Positions 34,987 through 43,388 of a stretch of DNA of 64,000 nucleotides are shown piece after piece. Within the stretch, counting starts at the first letter, position 1. Each line of letters begins with the position of its first letter. A program made the translations under genes and the position numbers. The notes beneath the pieces were generated by a model, which searched no databases, was not told the origin of the DNA, and saw nothing but the letters and a program-made list of their open reading frames with translations. The DNA comes from Novosphingobium sp. NDB2Meth1 (GTDB lineage: Bacteria; Pseudomonadota; Alphaproteobacteria; Sphingomonadales; Sphingomonadaceae). The stretch covers positions 1 through 64,000 of the forward strand of contig NZ_FPEH01000016.1 of assembly GCF_900117425.1 (NCBI RefSeq). Direction: 5' to 3'.

Positions 34987-35655
34987 ATGGCGGAGCGGGC
35001 ATTTTCGGCAGTGATCTTCGATTTCGGCGGGGTCATCACCTCCTCCCCGTTCGAGGCATTCAACCGGCTGGAAGCAGAGCGCGGGTTGCCGCAGGACTTC
35101 GTCCGCCGCGTCAATGCGACCAACCCTGACGACAATGCCTGGGCCCGATTCGAGCGCGCGGAAATCGGCGCTGCGGAGTTCGACGCGCTGTTCGCCGCCG
35201 AAGCCAAGGCGCAAGGGCATGAACTGGCAGGGGCGGACGTGCTTGCCGTGCTTGCAGGAACGGTGCGCCCCGCGATGGTCCGCGCGCTCGACCAGCTGAA
35301 GGGCGCCGGCTACCGCATCGCCTGCATCACCAACAATGTGCCCACCGGGCCCCAAGGACTTCTGGGCGCAGGGCTTGCCCGCAGCGAGGATCGCAGCGAT
35401 GCGCTGGAGCAGATCTTCGCCCGATTCGAGCACGTGATCGAAAGCAGCAAGGCCGGCGTGCGCAAACCCGATCCGCGCATATATCTTATGATGTGCGAGA
35501 AACTCGGGCTGGAACCGGCGGCCTGCATCTACCTCGACGACCTTGGCGTGAACTGCAAACCCGCGGCAAAGCTGGGGATGCACGCGATCAAGGTGACCAG
35601 CGGCGAGCAGGCGCTGGCCGATCTTTCGGCCCAGCTTGGACTGCCGCTGGGGTGA
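34987..35655 (+). CDS. HAD-IA family hydrolase (epoxide hydrolase N-domain-like)
   Basis: 222 residues. Nucleophile Asp12 lies in AVIFDFGGVITSSPFEAFN; the second Asp of the usual DxD is a Gly, as in dehalogenase-like members. ITNN (motif II), KAGVRKPDPRIY (motif III Lys) and YLDDLGVN (motif IV) follow. The layout resembles the N-terminal domain of soluble epoxide hydrolase and ACAD10-type HAD domains. Substrate unknown. It starts at ATG 34987 and precedes scoA by 55 bases. Confidence 0.88.
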   Translation: MAERAFSAVIFDFGGVITSSPFEAFNRLEAERGLPQDFVRRVNATNPDDNAWARFERAEIGAAEFDALFAAEAKAQGHELAGADVLAVLAGTVRPAMVRALDQLKGAGYRIACITNNVPTGPQGLLGAGLARSEDRSDALEQIFARFEHVIESSKAGVRKPDPRIYLMMCEKLGLEPAACIYLDDLGVNCKPAAKLGMHAIKVTSGEQALADLSAQLGLPLG

Positions 35656-35710
35656 CAATCCGGCCCCGCGCGCTAGATAGGCGCTGCACTGCAGAAGGAG
35701 CCGGATTCGC

Positions 35711-36421
35711 GTGGCCAGCAAGCTTTACCCCGATGCCGCCAGCGCCCTTGACGGGCTATTGCGCGATGGTCTGCTCGTCGCCTGCGGGGGCTTCGGCCTG
35801 TGCGGCATTCCGGAACGCCTGCTCGATGCGGTGCGCGACAGCGGGGTGAAAGACCTCACGTTCGCCAGCAACAATGCCGGGATCGACAACGAAGGCATCG
35901 GCAAGCTGCTGCGCACGCGGCAGGTCAAGAAGATGATCGCCAGCTACGTCGGCGAGAACAAGGAATTCGAACGCCAGTACCTCTCCGGCGAGCTTGAAGT
36001 GGAGTTTTGCCCGCAAGGAACCCTCGCCGAGCGCATGCGCGCGGGCGGTGCGGGCATTCCGGGCTTCTATACCAAGACCGGCGTCGGCACGCTGGTGGCC
36101 GAAGGCAAGGAAAGCAAGGTCTTCAATGGCCAGGAGTACATCCTCGAGCAGGGCATCTTCGCCGATCTCGCGCTGGTGAAGGCGTGGAAGGCGGACGAGA
36201 CCGGCAACGTGGTATTCCGCAAGACCGCACGCAACTTCAACGTTCCGGCAGCGACCTGCGGCAAGGTCTGCGTGGTCGAAGTCGAAGAAATCGTGCCCGT
36301 AGGCGCGCTTGATCCCGATGCGATCCACCTGCCGGGCGTCTACGTCCAGCGCATGATCGTGGGCGCGCCCTACGACAAGAAGATCGAATTCCGCACCACT
36401 CGCAGCACGGATCTGGGCTGA
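35711..36421 (+). CDS. scoA: succinyl-CoA:3-ketoacid CoA-transferase subunit A
   Basis: 236 residues from GTG 35711, with GAAGGAG about 10 bases upstream. [20 protein letters not shown] and [17 protein letters not shown] are the alpha-subunit signatures, with [20 protein letters not shown]. Together with ScoB it transfers CoA from succinyl-CoA to acetoacetate for ketone-body or polyhydroxybutyrate use. The stop and the scoB start overlap (TGATG). Confidence 0.95.
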   Translation: MASKLYPDAASALDGLLRDGLLVACGGFGLCGIPERLLDAVRDSGVKDLTFASNNAGIDNEGIGKLLRTRQVKKMIASYVGENKEFERQYLSGELEVEFCPQGTLAERMRAGGAGIPGFYTKTGVGTLVAEGKESKVFNGQEYILEQGIFADLALVKAWKADETGNVVFRKTARNFNVPAATCGKVCVVEVEEIVPVGALDPDAIHLPGVYVQRMIVGAPYDKKIEFRTTRSTDLG

Positions 36422-37080
36422 TGACCAAGCATGATGGACTGACGGCGGGCTGGACCCGTGACCAGATGGCCGCCCGCGCCGCGCGCGAGCTGCAGGACGG
36501 CTTCTACGTGAACCTCGGCATCGGCATCCCGACGCTGGTGGCGAACCACATCCCCGAAGGCATGACCGTGACCTTGCAGAGCGAGAACGGCATGCTCGGC
36601 ATCGGGCCCTTCCCGCTCGAGAACGAAGTCGATCCCGATCTCATCAACGCGGGCAAGCAGACGATCAGCGAGCTGCCGCACTCAGCCTATTTCGACAGCG
36701 CGCAGAGCTTCGCGATGATCCGCGGCGGGCACATCGATCTCACCGTGCTGGGCGCGATGGAAGTGGCCGAGAACGGCGACATCGCCAACTGGATGGTGCC
36801 CGGCAAGATGATCAAGGGCATGGGCGGCGCGATGGACCTCGTCGCGGGCGTCAAGAAGATCATCGTGGTGATGGAGCACTGCGCCAAGGATGGCAGCCCC
36901 AAGTTCATCCCGACCTGCACCCTGCCGCTGACCGGGAAGGGCGTGGTCGACATGGTGATCACCGATCTCGCCGTGTTTGCCCGGCCCGATCACGCCTCGC
37001 CGTTCAAGCTGGTCGAGCTGGCGCCCGGCGTAAGCGCCGAAGACGTGCGCGCGAAGACCACCGCGCACTACGCGGAGTAG
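36421..37080 (+). CDS. scoB: succinyl-CoA:3-ketoacid CoA-transferase subunit B
   Basis: 219 residues. [19 protein letters not shown], the catalytic Glu in [14 protein letters not shown], and [14 protein letters not shown] identify the beta subunit. It is translationally coupled to scoA and followed 6 bases later by a GST gene. Confidence 0.96.
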   Translation: MTKHDGLTAGWTRDQMAARAARELQDGFYVNLGIGIPTLVANHIPEGMTVTLQSENGMLGIGPFPLENEVDPDLINAGKQTISELPHSAYFDSAQSFAMIRGGHIDLTVLGAMEVAENGDIANWMVPGKMIKGMGGAMDLVAGVKKIIVVMEHCAKDGSPKFIPTCTLPLTGKGVVDMVITDLAVFARPDHASPFKLVELAPGVSAEDVRAKTTAHYAE

Positions 37081-37086
37081 CAGAGC

Positions 37087-37770
37087 GTGGCCTACACCCT
37101 CATCACCGCGAACCGGAACTATTCAAGCTGGTCGCTGCGCCCCTGGGTGCTGATGAGGGCGCTGGGCATTCCGTTCACGGACAGGATCGAGCCCTTCACC
37201 AAGCCGGTGAACTACGACGAGTTCCGCAGCTTCTCGCCGACCGGGCAAGTCCCGGTGCTGCTCGATGGCGAGACCACTGTGTGGGATTCGCTGGGCATCG
37301 CGCTCTATCTGGCCGACCGGCACGAGGGCATCTGGCCTACCGATCCCGCCGCCCGAGCCTTCACGCAGTGTGCGGTGACCGAGATGCACGGCGGCTTCTC
37401 GGCGCTGCGCAATGATTGCCCGATGAATGTCGGCGTCCGCGTCAAGCCGCGCCCGATGCGCGAAGCGCTCCTGAAGGACGTCGCCCGCGTGCGCGAGATC
37501 TTCGAGCAGGGCCTATCGCGCTTCGGCGGGCCATGGCTGGCGGGTGAGCGCTTTACGGTGCTCGATGCTTTCTATGCACCCGTTGCTTTCCGCATCCGCA
37601 CGTACGGGCTGGATGTAGGCGCCGGACAGGCCTGGGTCGACAACGTGATCGCGCATCCCGCCATGCAGGAATGGGAAGCAGCAGCGCTAGCGGAAGACTG
37701 GCGCGAGGCGAGCCACGAGGAAGAACTCGCGGCAACGGGCGTGCTGATCGCGGATTACCGGACGGGCTGA
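37087..37770 (+). CDS. glutathione S-transferase family protein (second copy)
   Basis: 227 residues from GTG 37087. NRNYSSWSLRPWVLMRALGIPF, GQVPVLLDGE and VWDSLGIALYLADR define the thioredoxin-like domain. It is clearly paralogous to the GST at 29078. It is placed 6 bases behind scoB, probably in the same transcript, although a metabolic link is not obvious. Confidence 0.9.
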   Translation: MAYTLITANRNYSSWSLRPWVLMRALGIPFTDRIEPFTKPVNYDEFRSFSPTGQVPVLLDGETTVWDSLGIALYLADRHEGIWPTDPAARAFTQCAVTEMHGGFSALRNDCPMNVGVRVKPRPMREALLKDVARVREIFEQGLSRFGGPWLAGERFTVLDAFYAPVAFRIRTYGLDVGAGQAWVDNVIAHPAMQEWEAAALAEDWREASHEEELAATGVLIADYRTG

Positions 37771-37787
37771 GGGCTTACGCAGCAGGT

Positions 37788-38318
37788 ATGCTGAAGCTTG
37801 TTCCGTTCACGCAGGGGCACTTCGAAACGCTCGGCAACTGGTTTCCCAATGAAGCCGACCTCGTCCAGTGGGGCGGGCCGTTCGTGACATTCCCGCTCGA
37901 TACGAACCAACTCGAAGCCATGGTGGCCGAGTTTGCGGCATCGCCGCCCACGCGCCTGTGCTGGATGGCAGAGATCGAGGGATCGGCCACCGGGCATGCG
38001 CAACTGGGGCTCGACTGGCGCAACGGCGTGGCCCTGCTTTCCCGCGTCGCAATCGCGCCGCAAGCACGCGGCCAAGGCCTGGCCGCACCAATGCTGCAGC
38101 TCGTGCTCGAAGCCGCCTTTGCCATCCCGGACATCGCCCGCGTCGAACTCAATGTCTACACGTGGAACCAAGCGGCAATCCGCACTTATGAACGTCTCGG
38201 GTTCCAGATGGAGGGCGTGCGCCGTTCGTCCGCGCGCGTCGGCGACGAGCGGTGGGACACGGCAATCATGGGGCTGCTGCGCAACGAGTGGCAGGCGGTG
38301 TCAGATCACGACCGTTGA
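37788..38318 (+). CDS. GNAT-family N-acetyltransferase
   Basis: 176 residues. The acetyl-CoA loop reads RVAIAPQARGQGLAAPMLQLVLE (motif A R/Q-x-x-G-x-G/A), followed by VELNVYTWNQAAIRTYERLGFQMEGVRR, similar to RimJ/L-type N-terminal protein acetylases. ATG 37788 is preceded by AGCAGG. Acceptor unknown. The last 13 bases overlap the convergent EmrB-DUF983 gene. Confidence 0.88.
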   Translation: MLKLVPFTQGHFETLGNWFPNEADLVQWGGPFVTFPLDTNQLEAMVAEFAASPPTRLCWMAEIEGSATGHAQLGLDWRNGVALLSRVAIAPQARGQGLAAPMLQLVLEAAFAIPDIARVELNVYTWNQAAIRTYERLGFQMEGVRRSSARVGDERWDTAIMGLLRNEWQAVSDHDR

Positions 38319-40336
38319 TCGTCCGCATGCTTGCGCGCGTTGAGCTGTGCCCACAGCCCTTCCGTCCCCGCTTCGACCGCCTTGTTCACATATTGCGAGG
38401 CGGCGAGCCAGCCCTTGAACGGACGCAGCGTGGCAACGCAGCCGAGGACGAGGATCGGCACCGAGGTGAAGACGTGGACCCACCACGGCGGATCGAAGCG
38501 TACCTGCACGTAGACCACCACGAAGACGAGCGGGAATGCGGTGATGCACAACGCGAAAAAGGCCGGGCCATCGTCCGTCTGCGCGTAGCTGAAATCGAGG
38601 CCGCAATGTTCGCAGGTCTTGGCGAGCTTGAGCCAGCCGGCGAACATGTAACCTTCGCCGCAGCGCGGGCATTTGCCGTGCCAGCCGCAGCGGAGGATCC
38701 ATGCGAGCTTCGGATTGGATATCAGCGCCATAAGGGGGGCGTTAGACCTCGACGCCCCCTTCAGCAACCGGTTAGTGGCGGGGTAGTGATCCGCAGCCGC
38801 GGCCATTTGCGGCGCGCCCGCCGGGGGCGCCTTGCCGGCCTTGACGAAGAACAGCACCGGGATCGAGGCCCAGCACAGCAGGCCCATCATGTAGAAATCG
38901 TTGAGGTAGCCGATCATCGCCGCCTGCTTGTTGACCATGCCGTCGACCATCCGCATCCCTGCTTCCGAGACGCCGCCATAGGCGGTGATACGGTCAAGAT
39001 CGAAGGGCATGCTCATCCTCGTGATCCGCGCGCCCATCTCCGCGTGGTTCACCTGGATGTTGCGCGCGAGCATGAAGGTGCAGACGGCAATGCCGATCGA
39101 AGCCCCGATCGAGCGCATCAGGTTGTTGAGCCCCGCCGCATCGGTGCGCATCTCCGGCGGCAGGGTTGCAAACGCGATCAGGTTTATCGGCATGATCGTG
39201 AAGGCGATGCCCACGCCCTGGATAAGGCCGGTTATGAAGATCGGCGCCATCGGCATATCGGGCGACCAGCCGGACATCAGCCAGAGCGACCAGCCCGAGA
39301 GCCCCATCCCGATGGTCAGTGCGACGCGCGGATCCATCCTGGTGATCCAGCGGCCCAGCAGGGTGATCGTGACCAGCAGACCCACGCCGCGCGGCGCCAG
39401 CAGCCACCCGGCATCGACCGCTGGATAGCCGTAGATGCCCTGCAAGAGGCCGGGCAGCAGCGCCAGGACGGCCATCATTACGCAGCCGATCAGGAACATG
39501 AAGATCAGGCTGGCGACGAAATTGGTGTCCGCAAACATGCGCCCCGGAAACAGCGGCTTCTCGGCGGTGACGAGGTGGACCAGCGCCATCCAGCCGCTGC
39601 AAGCCCAGATGACGGCATAGGTCACGACCTCGGCGCTGCCGAACCAGTCCTGCGAGGGGCCGCGATCAAGCATCAGCTGGAACGAAGCGAGTGCAAGCGC
39701 GACGAGCAGCCAGCCGGTGAGGTCAATCGGCCGCCGGATGGCAGGCTGGCGCGGCAGCAGCCACCACAGCACGCAGCCTGCCGCAATGCCGATGGGCACG
39801 TTGATGAAGAAAACCCAGCGCCACGAATAGCTCTCGGTGATATAGCCGCCGAGCAGCGGCCCGGCGATGGGGCCGAGCATCACGCCTTGCGTGAACAGCG
39901 CCATCATCTTGGGCCGCTCCTCCGCCGTGCTGGCGTTGAGCATCACCGTCTGCGCGAAGGGCGACAGGAACGCGCCGCCGACGCCCTGGATGATGCGGAA
40001 CGCCACCATCTGCCCAAGATTCTGGGCAAGGCCGCAGAGAATCGAAGCCGCAGTGAACGCGACGACCGACAGCGTGAACACGACGCGGATACCAAAACGG
40101 TCGACCAGCCAGCCGCCCAGCGGCAGCGCGACGGCCGAGGCGAGCACGTAGCTCGTCAGCACCCAGCTGATCGTCTCCTGCGTCGCCGAAAGCGAGGCTT
40201 CCATATGCGGCAGCGCGACGTTGGCGATGGTGGTGTCGAGCACCTGCATCACCATCGCCGCCATCACCGAGGTGAACAGCAACGGCCGGTGCTTGACCAC
40301 CCACGCAGGTTGCTGCGCGCTACTTGTCCCCGACAT
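38306..40336 (-). CDS. EmrB-type MFS drug exporter fused to a DUF983 domain
   Basis: 676 residues, about 150 longer than EmrB. Residues 1 to about 515 form a 14-helix DHA2 exporter (VLDTTIANVALPHMEASL, GGWLVDRFGIR, GPLLGGYI). After a short linker, residues from about 536 form a complete DUF983 protein: ISNPKLAWILRCGWHGKCP-RCGEG, a second CEHCGLD zinc pair and two membrane helices. The frame is continuous between them; the linker is encoded by a terminator-like GGGGGCGT/ACGCCCCC hairpin at about 38733-38760. It starts within the emrA stop (17-base overlap) and is controlled with emrA by MarR. A lost stop codon between two former genes is the simplest explanation. Confidence 0.88.
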   Translation of the reverse strand: MSGTSSAQQPAWVVKHRPLLFTSVMAAMVMQVLDTTIANVALPHMEASLSATQETISWVLTSYVLASAVALPLGGWLVDRFGIRVVFTLSVVAFTAASILCGLAQNLGQMVAFRIIQGVGGAFLSPFAQTVMLNASTAEERPKMMALFTQGVMLGPIAGPLLGGYITESYSWRWVFFINVPIGIAAGCVLWWLLPRQPAIRRPIDLTGWLLVALALASFQLMLDRGPSQDWFGSAEVVTYAVIWACSGWMALVHLVTAEKPLFPGRMFADTNFVASLIFMFLIGCVMMAVLALLPGLLQGIYGYPAVDAGWLLAPRGVGLLVTITLLGRWITRMDPRVALTIGMGLSGWSLWLMSGWSPDMPMAPIFITGLIQGVGIAFTIMPINLIAFATLPPEMRTDAAGLNNLMRSIGASIGIAVCTFMLARNIQVNHAEMGARITRMSMPFDLDRITAYGGVSEAGMRMVDGMVNKQAAMIGYLNDFYMMGLLCWASIPVLFFVKAGKAPPAGAPQMAAAADHYPATNRLLKGASRSNAPLMALISNPKLAWILRCGWHGKCPRCGEGYMFAGWLKLAKTCEHCGLDFSYAQTDDGPAFFALCITAFPLVFVVVYVQVRFDPPWWVHVFTSVPILVLGCVATLRPFKGWLAASQYVNKAVEAGTEGLWAQLNARKHADDQRS

Positions 40337-41393
40337 GGACCGTGACGTTCGCGCTGAGGCCGGCGATCAGCGGGCGATCCCCGCTGGAGCTGTCGATGGC
40401 GATGCGCACCGGCACGCGCTGTGTCACCTTGACCCAGTTGCCGGTGGCGTTCTGCGCCGGGAGCACCGAGAATTCGGAGCCAGTCCCCGCACCGATGCTG
40501 TCGACATGGCCTTTGAGCTTCAGACCGGGATAGGCATCGAGCTTCACTTCGGCGGGCTGGCCGGGGCGCATGTGTGCAAGATCGGTTTCCTTGAAATTCG
40601 CCTCCACGCGGGCGCCGCCTTCGCGGACGATCGAAAGCATCGGCACGCCGGTGAACACCATCTGGCCAAGTTGCAGACGCGTGACTTGCGTGACACGACC
40701 CGAAACCGGCGCACGGACCACGGTACGCGTGAGATCGAGCGCAGCCTTGGCGCGGGTCGCCTGCGCGGCGGCGACTTGCGGGTTTAGACCGGGCACCTGC
40801 GCGCCGGTCGCAAGCTGGGCGCGGGCCTTCTCGACTTCGGCACGGATCGAACCGAGCCGGTCGCGCGCGACGGCGACGGCGTGCTGCGCCTCGTCGATCC
40901 GCGCGCGGGTATTGAATCCGCGGTCGAGCAGCGCCTTTTCGCGGGCGTATTGCGATTCAGCGAGCGCCAGATCGTCGCGCGCGGCGGCAAGATCGGCAGC
41001 ATTGGCGCCGACATCGGCCTCAAGCGCGGTCATGTGGGCCTGCGCCCCGGCGATCTGCGCATCGGCCTGACGGATCGCCACTTCATAGCTGGTGGGATCG
41101 ATCCGGAACAGCACATCGCCGGCCTTGACCTGCTGGTTCTCGCGCACTTTCACATCGACGACGAGGCCGGTCACTTCGCCCGCGATCGAGACGATGTCCT
41201 GCTTCACATAGGCGTTGTCGGTAGAGACTTCGCCGGGCTGGCCGAACCACCAGTAAAGCGCGCCGCCGACGATCAGCGCGGGGATGACGAGCATTCCGAC
41301 CAGCCGGAGACGCTTGGTGCGGGTTGCCTTGCGGCGTTCGGCAGCGGAGGTTTCTGCCGCTGCAGCGGGCTTGAAGGGATCGGCTTCAGCCAT
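40320..41393 (-). CDS. EmrA/HlyD-family membrane fusion protein
   Basis: 357 residues. One N-terminal membrane anchor (RLVGMLVIPALIVGGALYWWFG), the two lipoyl halves (VSTDNAYVKQDIVSIAGEVTGLV and VRAPVSGRVTQV), a coiled-coil hairpin (about 110-200, Ala/Glu/Arg-rich) and a beta-barrel domain are seen. It pairs with the inner-membrane EmrB-type exporter to pass drugs across the periplasm. It overlaps both the marR stop (8 bases) and the emrB start. Confidence 0.94.
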   Translation of the reverse strand: MAEADPFKPAAAAETSAAERRKATRTKRLRLVGMLVIPALIVGGALYWWFGQPGEVSTDNAYVKQDIVSIAGEVTGLVVDVKVRENQQVKAGDVLFRIDPTSYEVAIRQADAQIAGAQAHMTALEADVGANAADLAAARDDLALAESQYAREKALLDRGFNTRARIDEAQHAVAVARDRLGSIRAEVEKARAQLATGAQVPGLNPQVAAAQATRAKAALDLTRTVVRAPVSGRVTQVTRLQLGQMVFTGVPMLSIVREGGARVEANFKETDLAHMRPGQPAEVKLDAYPGLKLKGHVDSIGAGTGSEFSVLPAQNATGNWVKVTQRVPVRIAIDSSSGDRPLIAGLSANVTVHVGDK

Positions 41394-41850
41394 GGGCGAG
41401 CGCTCCTTCGGTCACGGGCTTTTCGGGCGCGCTGTCCTCCAGCAGATTGGCGCGCACGCGTTCGAGCAAGGTGAGCAGCAACTCGCGCTCGGCGGGCGCA
41501 AAGCCCTGCTGCGCTTCCTCGAACACCTCGGTGGCGCAGACGAACAACTCATCGAGCAACGGCGTCGCCGCATCGGTCAGGAACAAGCGCCAGGCGCGGC
41601 GGTCGTTGGGATCGGCGCGGCGCACGACCATGCCCGACTTCTCCAGCCGATCTATCATGCGCCCCGCCGTGATTGCTTCGACTTCAAGCCACTGCGCCAG
41701 CGCGCCCTGATTGATTCCGGGCGTGCGGCGCAGCGCGGCAAGCATGCGCCACTGCGGGCCGGTCACGCCGAAGCGGCGGCTGACGACGTCGAAGCGCTTG
41801 CGCAGCAGGCGGCTCACGTCCGAGGTCAAAAAGGCAATATTATTCTGCAT
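41386..41850 (-). CDS. MarR-family transcriptional regulator of the emrAB pump
   Basis: 154 residues. The winged helix has INQGALAQWLEVEAITAGRMIDRLEKSGMVVRRADPNDRRAWRLFLT, the MarR signature. ATG 41850 is used; upstream in-frame ATGs lie inside the operator. It is the first gene of a marR-emrA-emrB operon with overlapping starts and stops. The dyad at 41861-41880, just before the start, suggests autorepression. Confidence 0.94.
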   Translation of the reverse strand: MQNNIAFLTSDVSRLLRKRFDVVSRRFGVTGPQWRMLAALRRTPGINQGALAQWLEVEAITAGRMIDRLEKSGMVVRRADPNDRRAWRLFLTDAATPLLDELFVCATEVFEEAQQGFAPAERELLLTLLERVRANLLEDSAPEKPVTEGALAHG

Positions 41851-41860
41851 AAGCGCACAT

Positions 41861-41880
41861 ATAATAATCATGCTTATTAT
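41861..41880. promoter_or_regulatory. probable MarR operator
   Basis: A 20-bp inverted repeat with ATAATAA and TTATTAT arms around TCATGC, symmetric at all but two positions, lies 11 bases before the MarR ATG. It is AT-rich in a GC-rich context and overlaps the likely promoter. Confidence 0.7.
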
Positions 41881-41974
41881 CGTCAAGCTTGCCTAAATGG
41901 ACAGCTGGCCCTTTTGTTCCCTTCGACAAGCGAAAATGTCCCCGCTAAACCCCCCGAGTAAAAGGGGATCATGA

Positions 41975-42601
41975 ATGGGCGAAAGGGTGCTGGAAAGCGG
42001 TCCGGGCGGCCGGAAGGCGAGCCTGTCGTCGCGGCTGGTCAAACGCGCGCTGCTCGGGTTTTACCGGATGCAAGGCTGGAAAGCGGTTGGCACGCCGCCA
42101 CCCGGTGGGCGCTATGTCATCATCGCCGCACCGCACACCTCGAACTGGGACTTCGTCTACTTCCTCGGCCTCGTCAACGAACTGGGCCTCGATGCGCACT
42201 TCATGGCCAAGGACAGCTTGTTTCGCTGGCCGATGGGCGGCTTCATGCGCGACATGGGCGGCATTTCCATCGACCGGTCTGCCCGGCACAACGTGGTCGA
42301 TGCAATGATCGCCGAGTTCGCTCGGCGTGACCGTTTCGCCCTCACCATCGCACCCGAAGGCACGCGCAGCGCGGTCAACCAGTGGCGGACGGGGTTCTAT
42401 CACATTGCCCTTGGAGCCGGGGTTCCCATGGTCGTCGGCTTGATGGACTATGGCCGCAAGGTGGGTGGACTTGGCCCCGCGATCATGCCGACAGGAGATT
42501 ACAAGGCGGATATGCAGCAGGTGGCAGAAATCTATCAGAGCGTGACGCCGAAACACCCGGAACGCGGCATCAAGGACTTTACGGGGATGTTCAATGCTTG
42601 A
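41975..42601 (+). CDS. lysophospholipid acyltransferase family protein
   Basis: 208 residues. The acyltransferase block I HTSNWDF (H-x4-D) and block III IAPEGTRSAVNQWRTGFYHIA are visible. It belongs to the 1-acylglycerol-3-phosphate acyltransferase fold; the exact acceptor is unknown. ATG 41975 follows AAAGGGG. The stop overlaps the DUF1295 start by 8 bases. Confidence 0.88.
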   Translation: MGERVLESGPGGRKASLSSRLVKRALLGFYRMQGWKAVGTPPPGGRYVIIAAPHTSNWDFVYFLGLVNELGLDAHFMAKDSLFRWPMGGFMRDMGGISIDRSARHNVVDAMIAEFARRDRFALTIAPEGTRSAVNQWRTGFYHIALGAGVPMVVGLMDYGRKVGGLGPAIMPTGDYKADMQQVAEIYQSVTPKHPERGIKDFTGMFNA

Positions 42602-43379
42602 GGGCCTGCTGATCAATGCGCTTGCACTCGCCGTGCTGATGGCGCTGCTGGCGCGTACCGCGGCAAAGATCGGCGATGTCAGTTTCATCGATGCCGTATG
42701 GGGCGCGGCCATGGCGGTGCTGGCAGCATCTGCGTGGGTGCAGGCGGCGGAGAAAGGCCCGCGCGCAACGCTGATCGCAGCGATGGCCGTGATCTGGGGC
42801 GCCCGCCTCGGCTGGCATCTCTACACCCGCTGGCGCGCGCACGGCGAGGACGTGCGCTACGCCCGCATGCTCGGCAAGGCGCGCAAGGCCGGCAAGTATG
42901 GCCGGGCGGCAGCGCAAGTCTTCGCGGTGCAGGCGGTACTGCTCTATGTGACGTGCCTGCCCGCGCAGATCGGTGTGCTGGCTTCCGGCAATGAAGGAGC
43001 AGGCCCGCTCGCGATGGCAGGGGCCGCGCTGTGGCTGATCGGCTTCGCGTTCGAGACCATCGGCGATGCCCAGCTCACCCGCTTCCGCGCCGAACCCGCC
43101 AACAAGGGCCGCGTGCTCGATACCGGGCTGTGGCGCTACACCCGCCATCCCAACTATTTCGGCGATACTTGCGTGTGGTGGGGCATCTGGCTGGCGGCGA
43201 GCGAGGCCGGCCTGCCGGTGGCGCTGGCCTCGCTGGCAGGGCCGGTGTTCCTGACCTTCACGCTCACCCGCTGGTCCGGCAAGCCGCTGCTCGAGAAAGG
43301 CCTCGTGCAGCGGCGGCCGGACTACGCCGCCTATGTCGAGCGGACCTCGGGCTTCATACCATGGCCGCCGAAACGCTAG
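42594..43379 (+). CDS. DUF1295 (steroid 5-alpha-reductase-like) membrane protein
   Basis: 261 residues with about six helices. GLWRYTRHPNYFGDTCVWWGIWL is the signature shared by DUF1295, steroid reductases and isoprenylcysteine methyltransferases. SFIDAVWGAAMAVLA and GWHLYTRWRAHGEDVRY are also typical of DUF1295. It is coupled to the acyltransferase gene. Function unknown; lipid or fatty-acid modification is a reasonable guess. Confidence 0.88.
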   Translation: MLEGLLINALALAVLMALLARTAAKIGDVSFIDAVWGAAMAVLAASAWVQAAEKGPRATLIAAMAVIWGARLGWHLYTRWRAHGEDVRYARMLGKARKAGKYGRAAAQVFAVQAVLLYVTCLPAQIGVLASGNEGAGPLAMAGAALWLIGFAFETIGDAQLTRFRAEPANKGRVLDTGLWRYTRHPNYFGDTCVWWGIWLAASEAGLPVALASLAGPVFLTFTLTRWSGKPLLEKGLVQRRPDYAAYVERTSGFIPWPPKR

Positions 43380-43388
43380 AGGCTGCGG

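Noticed and set aside
38252-40345. Nearly 700-codon open frame on the plus strand opposite the EmrB-DUF983 gene
   Set aside because: It is the antisense shadow of an MFS gene, with His/Arg/Asp-rich low-complexity translation and no RBS.
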